A model generated the notes under the pieces. It was not told the origin of the DNA. It made no database searches and was given only the letters and a program-made list of their open reading frames with translations. From assembly GCA_016802295.1 (NCBI GenBank), contig JAESIW010000090.1, forward strand, positions 687,557 through 751,556: DNA of 64,000 bases, given 5' to 3'. Numbering within the stretch: the stretch's first letter is position 1; each line of letters begins with the position of its first letter. Both the position numbers and the translations under genes were made by a program. The stretch is from Brachionus rotundiformis. Lineage: Eukaryota > Rotifera > Eurotatoria > Ploima > Brachionidae. Shown here piece by piece: positions 36,301 to 48,000 of this stretch.

Positions 36301-38813
36301 GATTTAGCTTTAATGCTATTACGCCTAGCAAACCAAAGTTTTAAATTTGCCCATAAATTGTACTGGCATTTGAGAGAATTTCGTTCAAGAGAGAAAAATT
36401 TTATTTTCATTAGATATCATTTGTTAGCAGAAGCCTTAAATATGTTTTTCAATTCAAAAATAATCACTGAATTGCAACAAGAAGCATTCGTTACGAAACA
36501 AATCGATCAAATTGGTTCCAGAATCAAAGAGTTAAAAGACAATGTATTGACATTTTATCTTTTTTTTCTTATCTAATGTTTTTTATGTAGGATCGTCTTC
36601 AAGATGAGCTTAATCTATTTCAAAAGGAACTAGCTTCGGATAAAAAATTTAGTGTAACAAACTACCGGTTGCCATTAAACATAAGCTATTGTGTAAAAGA
36701 ATTAGATATCAAATCATGTTCATATATAAACTCATTTACAGTGCCATTAAAATTAGTATTTAAGAATAGCGATATTTCTGCCAATAGCTTTTATACAATA
36801 TATAAAATTGGCGACGATTTGCGCCAAGACATGTTTGTTATTCAAATGATTAATGTGATGAATCAGTTATGGTTGGCTGAAGATTTGGATTTAAATATAG
36901 TTACTTTTGAATGCTTGCAAACAGGAAATAGACGAGGGTTTATTGAAATGGTTACAAATGCTGAAACATTAAAAGAAATACAAAAAGGTGCTGTGATGAA
37001 TGCGTTCAAAAAGAATTGTATAAATGAATGGCTTAGATCACACAATCCGAAGATGAATAATTTTAAAAAAGCAGTGGAAAATTTTACGAGATCTTGTGCT
37101 GGATACAGTATAGCAACATATTTACTTGGAATTGGAGACCGACATAACGATAATATTATGATAAAGTATACAGGTCACATGTTTCACATAGATTTTGGAA
37201 AATATCTTGGAGATGCTCAGACATTTGCAGGTTTCAAAAGGTAAGAGTTACTTCACAGTCAATCTTATGTTTTAAAGATTATTTTAAATTAATATACTAT
37301 AATATTTTTTATTTTTTCACCAATTTATTCTTTAAAAATTGAATTAGCTAGCCTTATCTTTTAATTAAAATTAATAATATGATATAAATTTTAAGAGATC
37401 GGACACCTATCCTATTCACTAGTGATATGTTTTATGTCATTAATCAGTCAAAGGACCCAAATTTTAGATTCCAAGAATTTATTGAACTTTGTTGCCAAGC
37501 ATTTCAAATTTTGCGTAAAAATCATATTCATATCTTATCAATAATTGAATTAGTAAGAAATTTTGCATTCGGAAATTTTCATATTATGTTCATTACTAAA
37601 TTTAAATAGATGATTGACAGCGGAATACCTGGACTAAATAGGAATGCCATCCAATATGTCTACAAGAATTTAATGATTGATTTGGATGAAGACGAATCAT
37701 CAAATCTATTAAAAAAAATAATACATGACAGCTTGGGCAAGTTTGCTTCTATCAATTTTGCGATTCATACACTTGCTCAGCCAAAAACAGTTAGTTCATC
37801 AAATTATTTTTCATTCGTATCTCATATATTCAAGTAATTAATTATTATTTATTTTAATTTCTAATAAATATGACTTAAAAGTGCTGAAACTGATGGAAAA
37901 ATTGTTGCAATAAATATTCAAAGGTCAGAAAGTACTAGTTTTGCCAATTCACGAGAAGTAAAATTTGAAAAAAATATATTAAAAATAAAAAATCGATTAA
38001 AAAAATATTTTATAGCTTATAAAATGTGATGTTGTAAGGGAGACTGAATTTGAATCAAACCAAATTTATAGAACATTTGAAGAATTTTGTGAATTGTACA
38101 ATGTTCTGTCAAAGACTTTTACAACACTTCGTCTCAGTGAAACACCATCATATAACAAATTTAAAGAAACGAAACAGTTTTTTAAGCGTTATCTTTTAGT
38201 AGAAAATTTTTTAAAAGAAATTATGAGTTTACCTGCAGAGATAAGTCAATCAGAATTAATTTATACATTTTTTCACCCAATTTTACGCGATAAAAATCAG
38301 GAAACATTTTACACAGAAGAAAACCAAAATGTTCTAAATTTAAATGAGAAAAATTTGGAAACTAGAAGTTTTTATGAATCTGACATTAAAGGTGAAGTAA
38401 AGTTAAAACTCAGGTTCAAAGATAATAAGTTTTATGTCAATTGTCTCCAATGTAGAAATTTGGTATTAAAAAGTAAATGAATGGAATTTTATTAATTTAA
38501 TATTTTTTTACTTAAGAAACCTCCTTTAAATCAGTCAATTTCTTCATTGAAACCTTATGTAAAATGCTATCTAAGGCCAGATTATACAAAATCTACAAAA
38601 AAGAAAGTCCAAGCTCTATTCAATGGTGCGAATCCAATCTTTACCGAGACAATGGAATATGATATCTTGTTAGATGATTTAAAAAAAAGAACTCTAGAAT
38701 TAACAGTACTTAACAATCGTATAAATTTTAAGGAAAAAATAGGTTCAATTGAGATTAAACTTGCAGATATTAATTGGCAAAATGAATATATTAGTTGGTA
38801 TTTTTTAAGATGA
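33324..38813 (+). CDS. PIK3C2: Phosphatidylinositol 3-kinase, class II (C2 domain-containing)
   Basis: About a dozen exons encode roughly 1,500 residues in the class II order. The ATG at 33324 opens an Asn/Ser-rich disordered N-terminus. A Ras-binding domain follows at about 34210-34480 (RPLRLFVSFNSNIETIL). A C2 domain is spread over short exons at about 35200-35900. The PIK helical domain is at about 35990-36400 (SEALELLLPYFPDQELRKLAV). In the kinase domain, YKIGDDLRQDMFV, GIGDRHNDNIM and HIDFGKYLGDAQ show the catalytic Asp, Asn and DFG intact, followed by RDRTPILFTSDM and RFQEFIELCCQAF. A PX domain lies at about 38065-38300, and a C-terminal C2 at about 38540-38813 (KPYVKCYLRPDYTKSTKKK). 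PX plus C-terminal C2 identify class II. These enzymes make PI3P and PI(3,4)P2 on endosomes and clathrin-coated membranes. An acceptor-like TTTTTAG sits 9 nt before the ATG. Confidence 0.93.
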
Positions 38814-39002
38814 TTATTGTAAAGATAAAAAATGATTTTAAATTTATCCGTATTTAATTTTTAAATTTTAAAGATATTTAATAAAAAATCATATTGAGCT
38901 TGTTTATTTAAGATAAAAAATTGATCTGTTAACAAACAAATGGAAAAATGTTAAAACTAAAAATTTCGATTTATTCTTTAAAAAATACAAAAATTTCAAA
39001 TA

Positions 39003-40140
39003 TTAAATCGCTAGTTCTGACATGCTGGCTAATCTTTCGAATACTTTCTTTTTTATTTCAAATTCATTCGAACCTGTTCCATCAAATTTTTCATATTTAA
39101 AATCTTTAAGGCATTCATTATTATTAATGATTTTTCGTAAAGAACTTTTAGACAATTTTTGCTCTTTTCCTTTTACGGTGGTGTTATAACATTCATTCAT
39201 TGACGATAAAAAATCTTTATAACGCCTATCTTCTAAAGGTTTATCTATATTACGTTGAATATTAGACTCATTATCATTTTTAATTTCTGCTAGATTCTCT
39301 CGACTAATATTGTAAAAAATATCACTATTCCTGGGATTTGAATGATATGAATACTGTTTAAAATCCAATTCAGAATGAGCTCGGAGTGATTCTTGAGTCG
39401 AACTCGTTAGCCGAAAACCACTTACTGATGCTGGTCTAATCGCTTTAGCTATATTTTTTTCAAAATTATTTTCCTCTTCTCTTAATCAAAAATTAATTAA
39501 AATAAACACAAAAAAAAACTTACTTTTTATCTTTAATGTTTTTTTTATTATTTGATGCTTTTTGAATGACGGGTGTAGTTTTAATAGGTCTATTAAGAAG
39601 ACCTTTACATTCTTGTTTGTTTTGAAAAATTTTTTGTTGATATTCCAAACTTTTTTTTGTGGTATATCGTTGCTTTGATAACATTATTAAATCGTTAAAA
39701 TACGTACGTTCCAAAGTAATATTTTGTTGCAATACACCAGGTATAGCTCGGCTCATTCCATTAGAAATTGTTTCAAATTTTTGTTTATCATTTTTCGTTG
39801 ATTTTTCATTTTGTTTTTCGTTTCCTGCAATAACTTTGTAATCATCTATATAATGTAATGGTTGAATTTTCGAACTAATTTTATTTCGACTCTTGTTGCT
39901 TCTAATGTTTTTTAAAATTTCTCTTATTTTTATTCTTCGTTCATTATCATTTTCATGATTGACCCCGTCTGTAAAAGGCAGAAGATTTTCTAGATAGCTG
40001 TCATCGGTAAATTCATTAAAAATTGATATTTGATTTTCAGCTTCCTTATCATAATTCAATGCCCAACTTTCAACTTCATATGGAAGTCTAGGTTTGGATA
40101 AATTAGTCGTGTAGACTCTATTTTTATTTGAAAGAGACAT
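39003..40140 (-). CDS. Orphan disordered basic protein
   Basis: Two exons (39524-40140 and 39003-39480) join in frame (KDK then KEEENNFEKN) across a 43-nt intron to give 364 residues. The start is the ATG at 40140 (MSLSNKNRVYTTNLSKPRL). The protein is rich in Lys, Asn, Glu and Ser, with no signal peptide, membrane helix or recognised domain. A segment near residue 135 (ISNGMSRAIPGVLQQNITLE, then FNDLIMLSKQRYTTKKS) is the least biased part and may form a helix. It lies tail to tail with PIK3C2, with about 190 bp between stops. Function unknown. Confidence 0.65.
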
Positions 40141-40779
40141 TTCATATATTTTTTATTGATATTTTTAAATTTTTTTAATAACTCTTGTTGATTATTTTAA
40201 GTTGTATATAATTTTAATTTTATATTAATCAAAATTCAACTAATTTTAACATTTTTAAAATTAAGGAGTTAAGGAAATTTTGAGAATTTCTAGTATGCTG
40301 CAAATATAATACCAAGCTTAAACAAACAAGTTTTATTTTCTTAAATATTTAAATTAAACTATTTAATTAGAAAAGGCATTAGAAATAATTTACCTATTAA
40401 AAAAGTAAATAATAAGCAAATTTTATTTGAATAGCGATCTCTTTGAAGATCGTTTTATTTTTACGATTAATTATTGTTTAAGAAAAAATAAAATTCAAGC
40501 TGATATATTCATTAAAATAGAATAAATAGGTAAATATAGCCTCTTTATTAAAATCAAAATTATAAAATTTTCAATTAACTTAGAAACAGCTATGAATCTT
40601 AACAATTCATTAATTTGTTTTTGTTTGATTTAAGTATTAATTTAGCTTCAAATTTTCTATTTTCACAAAATTAAATTTTAAAATAATACTATAATATTAT
40701 TTAAAAAACCAATTTATTTTTATTTCGATTTTTTATTTTTTGATAATAAAATAAAATATGATAAAAATTTAATATTTTT
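40141..40779. other. Intergenic, nothing seen
   Basis: A/T-rich spacer between two minus-strand genes. Presumably it holds the promoter of the upstream gene and the 3' flank of the phosphatase gene. Confidence 0.5.
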
Positions 40780-41402
40780 CTAATTTTGAACTCTTTGCTG
40801 GTATGAATCAGGGATTGATTGGTCAATAAACATATCCAAATCTTTTCCTAAAAATTCAGTTTGTGTACTCCATTTTAAATCTTTATGAGTTAAATTGATG
40901 AAATTGTTTCTAACTAGATCATAGTATTGAAATATGAGTTCTTCGAATTCCTTGTTTTCTAATGATGATGGTCTGATACATCTAAAGTAATCAATAGCAA
41001 AATCAGGTCTGCATTGCCATAATTTAATAATGAAGCACAATGCTAAAACAGCTGCCCTTTCTTCGCCTTTAATGCAATGAATCAAAACACCCTTTTAAAA
41101 AATATATAATTTTATTTTTTGAATTTCTTAACCATTACTTCTCCTCGTTTTTTTGCATTTTCCATTAGATATACAAAATTTGAGCAGTCATTTAAGCTCA
41201 AATTATTTGAGAATCTTACCACTTTCATATAAGGATTAGTGTGAAAAGGAACATTTTGCTGGTCATCAAAAGAAACAACTGTCTCAATTTTATTTAACTT
41301 TAAGTAATTCAAATGCGAGTGATGAAAAGGTAGAGCGGATATTGCAAGAACTTTATCTACAATCCATGAGAAATATGGTGGCATTGCATATTGGGTACTC
41401 AT
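40780..41402 (-). CDS. Dual-specificity phosphatase, DUSP23-like
   Basis: Two exons (41133-41402 and 40780-41091) join in phase 0 (KKRGEVM then GVLIHCIKGEER) across a 41-nt intron to 193 residues. The N-terminal part reads MPPYFSWIVDKVLAISALPF, matching the FSWVLPG/ALP opening of small DUSP23-type phosphatases. The catalytic loop HCIKGEERA keeps the Cys, the Gly and the Arg of CX5R, although Ala replaces the usual Ser/Thr after Arg. FRCIRPSSLENKEFEELIF matches the family's IRxxRPGSIET segment. An acidic C-terminal extension follows, beyond the usual 150 residues. The Asp of the general-acid loop could be in LSLNDCSN. Such enzymes are cytosolic with broad substrates. Probably active, with a lowered certainty because of the Ala. 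Confidence 0.82.
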
Positions 41403-41711
41403 TTTAAAATGCTTTTTTGATTAGTTTTTTTAAGGAATTAAGATTCGAATTATGTGAAAAGAAATATACATTTGATTCTGATATATTGAATGTAACTAAT
41501 AGAAACGTTTTTTTTTTAATTCTGGCAAAAATGTTTCCAATGAAACCAAAAGAAACTAAATAATTAAATTTATTTAGGAAATTTTTTTGAATTGCAAATC
41601 AAGAGCTTAATCAAATCAATATTGAAAATAATGTTTGGTTGATGACTTGCCTTTTAAATAATTTAAAATAACTAATAAAACAAAAATTGTTTAGTACGGA
41701 AATTAAAACTT
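41403..41711. other. Intergenic, nothing seen
   Basis: A/T-rich spacer; no feature supported. Confidence 0.5.
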
Positions 41712-42344
41712 TTAAAAACGATACATATTTAAACTCTTAAGGATACTATGTGAAGTTTTTTGCTCATTTTTTTCTATTAAATCTTCTTTGTTTCGATCTA
41801 AATCATCATCATTCCAATTTGTTAATTTATTTTTACTTAAACTTGATGTTCTGTTAAAATTAGCTACTTCTGTTGTTTGTTGAGAATAAGGAGGTTTTTG
41901 AGAGTAGCTATCTTTGATTTTTTCATTAGTTTTTTTAGCACTTTGTTCCCTAAAATACGAATTTTCTTTCTTCTTTTCTTGATTTGAATTTACTTTTTCA
42001 GTTTCATTTGTTTCATCGGTTAAAAAATAATTAACGTTACTAAATTCATCGTTTGAGTTATCTTTAAGATTATTCAACTGGCTAAATTTTTCTTCGAATT
42101 CGATTTCTTCATAGGTTTTTTTTCGTGATTCTATGCTTCTATTTTCTGGCATGTTATCATTTGATCTGTAAAGTCTTTTTGAATCGGAGTGACTTTTGAC
42201 TAATTTATCTTTATTTGAGGATTGATTTTGATTTGAAATTTCACTTGATGATTTAAAAGGACTATTTGTTGTGTTTTGGCTTTTAGTTCGACGTGCCATT
42301 TTGCGTCTCAATAAGAGAGCATTTGAGTTATCGGATAATGTCAT
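41712..42344 (-). CDS. Orphan disordered Ser/Asn/Lys-rich protein
   Basis: An intronless frame of 210 codons from the ATG at 42344 (MTLSDNSNALLLRRKMARRTK). The N-terminus has a short basic amphipathic patch. The rest is rich in Ser, Asn, Lys and Glu (RKKTYEEIEFEEKFSQLNNL may be helical). No domain, signal or membrane segment is recognised. It is conserved in length only as far as this window shows, but the frame is long for such A/T-rich DNA. It lies in a run of minus-strand genes with similar composition. Function unknown. Confidence 0.6.
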   Translation of the reverse strand: MTLSDNSNALLLRRKMARRTKSQNTTNSPFKSSSEISNQNQSSNKDKLVKSHSDSKRLYRSNDNMPENRSIESRKKTYEEIEFEEKFSQLNNLKDNSNDEFSNVNYFLTDETNETEKVNSNQEKKKENSYFREQSAKKTNEKIKDSYSQKPPYSQQTTEVANFNRTSSLSKNKLTNWNDDDLDRNKEDLIEKNEQKTSHSILKSLNMYRF

Positions 42345-42906
42345 TTGAATTTTCAATTAAAAAATTAAATTACCAAACTGAAATTTCATAAAAATAATTA
42401 ATAATTTTTTTAGTTTCAATTGAAATCAGAGATTTTTAATGACAAATTTTGCAGTTGTGTCTTTATTTAAAAACAAGTTGCTAAGATATTCCCTTATTTT
42501 TTATGGAGAAATCGATTTTTTTATCACCATATTTCTTTTCATTTTCAAAATTAAAAATAAATCAATATTTTTATTTGGTTTTAATTTAAAAAAAAAGTAA
42601 AATGTAAAAAAAATTCTTAAGACATCAAGTTTTTAAAAAATCTTATTTTTTAATGGGTTTTTCATCATAGAATCATTCATTTAAAGAACGTATTTTCTTT
42701 ATCTTTCAAATCAAATTCAAAATTTTCAAAAAAATTAACCCCAAACATTAATAATTTATTTTACATTGAGAGTTCCGATTAATAAAAAATATTAATTGTT
42801 CTAATTTTTATTTTATTTAAAATCAAAGCAAAATAATCAATTGATGAATCAATCCATCTATCGTAAATTTGGCTTTTTTCTTTTTTCTGTCAGCATTGAT
42901 TTTTTA
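42345..42906. other. Intergenic, nothing seen
   Basis: A/T-rich spacer between minus-strand orphan genes. No supported feature. Confidence 0.5.
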
Positions 42907-45043
42907 TTAGGTGTTAAAATAGTCTTCATTGATCATAACGCTAACTAAATCATTAAGCTTGTAAAATCTATTGTTGGACTGGTAAGCTGATTTAAAAATA
43001 AAATTATTTCTCTCATTTTCTCGTTTAAATCCTATTCCTGTTTTTTTATAAGTATTTTTGTTAAAAATATCACTATGAACTTCATTATCGAATATACTTT
43101 TGAAAAGGTTTAACTTTGATATGTTTGATGGACTAGGGCTTCTTTCATTACTTCTTATATTCAAATCAACTTTTGGCGAACTCGTAGAAAAATTTTTATT
43201 AGTGTCATTAATCGGTGATGAAGTGGTAAACGATATTTTTTTTCCATAACTAGATGCATTTTGACAAAGATTTGACATATCTTGACTATTTTCAAATTTA
43301 AATAAGCTTTTATTGGAATTATTTGTTGTTTTGGCACAAACTCTACGATTTTCTTGTTCTTCATCAGAATTTTCATACGAGCTATATCCAAATAGACTGA
43401 GATCACTTGTGAAATTTAGTTTATTGTCTGATTTATCGTTTATTTCATTCTCAAAGTCAGAACTTTGTTTTAAACTTTCATTTATTGAAGATTTTTTTGT
43501 TATTGAATCTAACTCTTTAATAAAATAATTAGATTTCAAATTATTTTTTCGAATTTCTTGATTTATTAATTTAAAAGTGTTCAACGATTTTCTAAACGAA
43601 TGTTTTCTTAATGCTTCATAAAATTTATCAATTTGGATGTTACTTAAGTTATTAATAAGAAAATCTAGACAATCTTCATTCGCTTTTAGCTTAATATCCG
43701 ATTGAAATGCGAAAAAAAACTCTTGATCAAGATGTGTTTTAATTAAATTTAGACAAAAGGCTTTAAATTTTTTCGAAATCTTTAATTTTTGAATGAGCTA
43801 AATTAGAATAAATAAAACTTTCTGTTTCTTTAATAACAAATTTTTTGATACTTACTTCTTTGAGGAAAGCAAATACACGTTTATCTTCAATAAAGTTGTT
43901 GAATTTTCCATATACGAGAATAAATCGTAAAAAAAGAGACTTGGAAACCTTCAAGCGTTTTGATTGAATGTCCACAATCTTTCTAAGTTATTAAATAAAA
44001 AAATTCAATTTGACAATTTTTTATAAAGCTTATAATAATATTAATAAATAATTAAAAGATTACCTTAAAATTGGTATAAGACAAACTATAAAATTAGAAT
44101 TGAGATTTTCTAAAAGTAAAACAAAATCACAAATATAATACACAATGTAATCTAAAATTAAAAAGTGTTTTTAATATTTTAATATAACAAAACTTAATAT
44201 TAACCTAAATAAATAAGCATATTGTTTATTGTTTTTGAAACAATGTCATCATTAAATAGAAGTTCTAGGCGAAGCATTATCTTACATTCTTTGGAATTGA
44301 TACGTAACGAGTTAACAAAATCCGAATCATCTAATAAATTAAGTTTATTTTTTATTTCAGCTGTCGTTTCGGTCCATATAGTAATCAAATGCGTTATATA
44401 GTCATAAGTTAAATTATTTTCTGAGCATTTTGAATTTAAATATTTTTCATATAATTTCTTAAACTTTTTCACCAAATAAAAAACACTGCTTCGAAATTCA
44501 TTCATTCTAAAAAAAAATTTTTATTTTATATGAACGACTCAAAGAGACAAATATATAAGCATTAATAAAAAAATCTTACAATTCAATCAAATTTATTTCA
44601 TCTCTAAACATTTCATTATTTACAACTTTATATTCTTCGTCGTAATTTAATCTAAATAGATCTAATTGCTGCAATGAATTAATGACCGTATAAAGCATTA
44701 AGACATCTAAAACATTTTCCAATTTTTTTGAATTTTGAGTAAAAATTTTCCCAAATTCTGTTCTCTGAATTATAAAAACTATACTATGAACCAATTTTAT
44801 ATATTTAAATTTTTGATTATTTGAATTATTTCTTTTTTTACAGATTAATGTTTCAACATTATATTTGGATTCAAAATTTTTTAATATAATTATATTTTGT
44901 TGTATCGTGAAGGAATTGTTTAATTCGAGATATCTTGCTATTTCTTTTGTAAAATTTTCATAACTCGGTATTGAAATAAATTCTAATCCTGATAAATAAT
45001 TGGTGAATATTTGGTTATTATCTTCGGATGTTGAAAGACTCAT
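42907..45043 (-). CDS. Orphan helical protein with disordered C-terminus
   Basis: A multi-exon gene from the ATG at 45043 (MSLSTSEDNNQIFTNYLSGL), with an acceptor-like TTTTTAG 11 nt upstream. Exon 1 runs to about 44587, and exon 2 from 44508 joins in frame (EINLIEL then MNEFRSSVF). Later exons include KIVDIQSKRLKVSKSLFLRF at about 43975. A long last exon (about 43800 to 42907) carries LIQKLKISKKFKAFCLNLIK and then a Ser/Asn-rich disordered tail with SP sites (RSPSPSN, SSPINDT). The N-terminal 450 residues look like stacked helices (for example EFRSSVFYLVKKFKKLYEKY, ECKIMLRLELLFNDDIV). I considered replication and repair scaffold families such as Treslin but could not match any conserved motif, so no name is given. 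Confidence 0.65.
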
Positions 45044-45641
45044 TCTACATATTTCTAAAAAAAAATTTTTAAATGAAAAATAGTAATTAAAAATAATAAA
45101 TTATAAATAGAATCAAGATGATAAGAGAAGCAGGTTTTTGGATATATTTAGCTTTTTTTAATATTTTGATATTATAATTTTTTGTTTTGTTTTCTCTTTT
45201 TTAAGTTACTTTTTGTAAAATTCAAGATTTTGATTTCAGATGTATAGAATTATTAAAATGAATAATTTTTTTGATGATTTTTTAATGTCAGAACTAAATT
45301 AACAAACTAAAGAATTGAAATTTTTTATTTTAATTTTATATCTATTATTTAAATAAATTTTTACAAAAAAATTGAATTCTTTCAACAATCTTTATTTAGA
45401 CTTTATGATTGTTTTAATATTTCAAATTATATAATTTTAGATCAAAAATTTAAAGACAAATATAGTTCCAACATAATTGGAGTTTATTTTAATTTTTTAA
45501 TTAGATTTAGATTCTTCAAAGGAAAAATTAAGTCCTAATCAAATAGTTTTAAAATTGATGAACAATAGATTGAACTTTTTGGAAGTAACAATAGAAATTT
45601 TATCGCTTAATATTTTTCCAATTAGCTAAGATTATATCTAA
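45044..45641. other. Intergenic between divergent genes
   Basis: About 600 bp between the minus-strand orphan and membralin, probably a shared promoter region. No motif can be singled out. Confidence 0.45.
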
Positions 45642-47724
45642 ATGAGTCAAAACGGAGAACAAAACAATAATCCTGATCAACCAAACACAAGACCGAACGA
45701 AAATATTACCATAAACCAATTCAATCAAAATGCAGTTTTTCAACCAATTGGCCAGCAACAACAACAAACAATCGTCCATGTACGAGATAGACTGTTCCAT
45801 GCACTCTTTTACCGAATTGCGATTATATATGCTAGAAAATTTTCCAATACATTTCGCCGAATTATAGAATTTTTTCTTCTTTTGCTTGCTATCGGATCTT
45901 TTGCACTGCTTTCATATTTACATATTGTTTTCAACCGGAACCCGATCAATTGTTTATCATCAATTCAAGAAAGCTGGCCCAGAGATGGAATTTTAAGGGT
46001 AGAAATCGTTCACAATGCTTCGAAATTTTTCATACTGTCCACGGATGATCAAACCAAAGAGTCATATTCGCTTAGAGAATCATATGAAAAAGAATACTCT
46101 ACACCAATGAATGATATATTTTTGTCAACTGAGAACAAAAAGTACGAAAAAACTGTAGCAAATTCATTTTATTTGAATAAATTCGAATTTAATCAAACAT
46201 GTTTTATAGAAAATCCTTTCAATCCAACTTGTCCGATCGGTGCTAATCATACAGGAAAAAATGAAAAAATCTACTCTAACTTTACTCAAGAAATTGACAA
46301 TAATAAAAATATGCCTTTTATTAATATTGAAATAAATCCCAAAGAAATTCCAAAGTCAACAATAGAAACTATGTCGCCAACTTACCGATTTCTTAAAGAT
46401 GCTTTTAGTGAGCTTCAGTTATTTAATAAAGTATTCGAAGACAATTATATAATAGAATATTCTTTGGAATATGGTTTTCTAAGACTTTCACCGGCAACTC
46501 GACAAAAATTAAATATAACTGTAATGTTAGTAACGCTTGATCCGAATCGAGATCAATGTTTTGGTAGCGGGTTTAATAAATTTGTACTAGATGAATTTCT
46601 TGGATACAATGAAATTTTAATGTTAAGTATCAAAAGTGTAGCTGAAAAAGAAAAAAATAAAGGATATGTACGTAACGCAGTTACTGGAGAACATTTTAGA
46701 TTTGTCTCCAGCTGGATGGCTAGAAGTTCTTATGTAGCAGCACTTTTGATAATGATATTATTTGTAAGTCTTAGTAATTTAAATTTCACAAAGCAAGCTT
46801 TGTGAACTTTTTTACCTTAAAATATCATTTATTTTTAAGACAATTTCTATTTCAATCCTGCTACGTTATTCACATCATCAAATATTTTTATTCATTGTTG
46901 ATTTATTACAAATGATAGAATTAAATGTGTCCATGGCATTTCCGGCAGCACCCTTATTAACAGTAATTTTAGCCTTGATTGGAATGGAAGCAATAATGTC
47001 TGAATTTTTCAACGATGCTACCACTGCATTCTATATTATTCTAGTAGTATGGGTAGCTGACCAATTTGATGCTGTTTGTTGTCATTCAACCATCTCCAAA
47101 AGACACTGGCTGAGATTTTTCTTTTTATATCACTTTGCCTTCTATGCTTATCATTATCGATTTAATGGTCAATACAGTGGCCTGGCATTAGTGTGTTCTT
47201 GGTTGTTTATTCAACACTCAATGATTTACTTCTTTCATCACTATGAATTGCCATCAATACTTCAACAGGCTCAAATCCAACAAATTATAATCGATACACA
47301 ACAACAAGCTCAAGCCCAGCAAAGACCTTCAGGTCCTAATAATGATGATGGAGATAATTCTCCAGGATCAAATCCTATCCAAGCATCGGAATCGAATTCA
47401 CCTGATGCCCAGCAATTAAATGATAATTTAAACCCAGTTTCTGAATCAGCAAATGATAATGAGCCGAGCGATCGATCTAATCATGAAAATATGGCAGTTG
47501 ACACTCTAGCAAAGCAAATATCTAATATAAAACAAGGACTTTATTGCATGGATAGATTTTCTTTAAGAAAACTGTCAGATTTTGAACAAAAAGTAAGAAA
47601 AATTCGAATTATCCCCGATCCGGTTCGATCGCTTAATTTAATTCAAAAACAAAACCTAAATCTTGAAGCTATCAAAAATGAATCACAAACACTTTTTTTC
47701 AACAACAGAATTTTAGTAATTTAA
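45642..47724 (+). CDS. TMEM259: Membralin
   Basis: Two exons (45642-46763 and 46840-47724) join in phase 0 across a 76-nt intron into 668 residues. A Gln/Asn-rich start leads to RDRLFHALFYRIAIIYARKF and a first membrane helix (FFLLLLAIGSFALLSYLHIVF). A long glycosylated luminal region follows, with YSLEYGFLRLSPATRQKLNI. Further helices include SYVAALLIMILF, then ISILLRYSHHQIFLFIVDLL and the most conserved block FPAAPLLTVILALIGMEAIM and SEFFNDATTAFYIILVVW. KRHWLRFFFLYHFAFYAYHY, FNGQYSGLALVCSWLFIQHS and MIYFFHHYELP complete the family signature. The C-terminus is a Gln/Pro/Ser-rich tail. Membralin is an ER membrane protein of the ERAD machinery, also tied to gamma-secretase control and motor-neuron survival in mouse. 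Nothing looks damaged. Confidence 0.97.
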
Positions 47725-48000
47725 TTTATTAGTAATTTATTATAAATGTGAGTTTGATTTTTCAAACAGACTCAAAATAAGATTTTAAATTTTAAATTAT
47801 AAAAAAAGCAGTATGCAAATGTTCCTGTGTAAATCTTTATTATATTTCTGTTGAAATCTTTAAATAAATATTACTTATTTCAAATAAAAATTATCTGTTT
47901 GATGTTAAGAGTTTTATTATAATCTAATTTTTAAATACAAATTTTTAAATTTTATTGATAATAGGACCGATTGTTTGGTTGAAAAAAATATTTTCCAATT

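Noticed and set aside
42907..45043. Treslin/TICRR identity for the helical orphan
   Set aside because: Only a loose resemblance (MLRLELLFN-type helix and SP-rich tail). No signature motif could be confirmed, so it is left unnamed.
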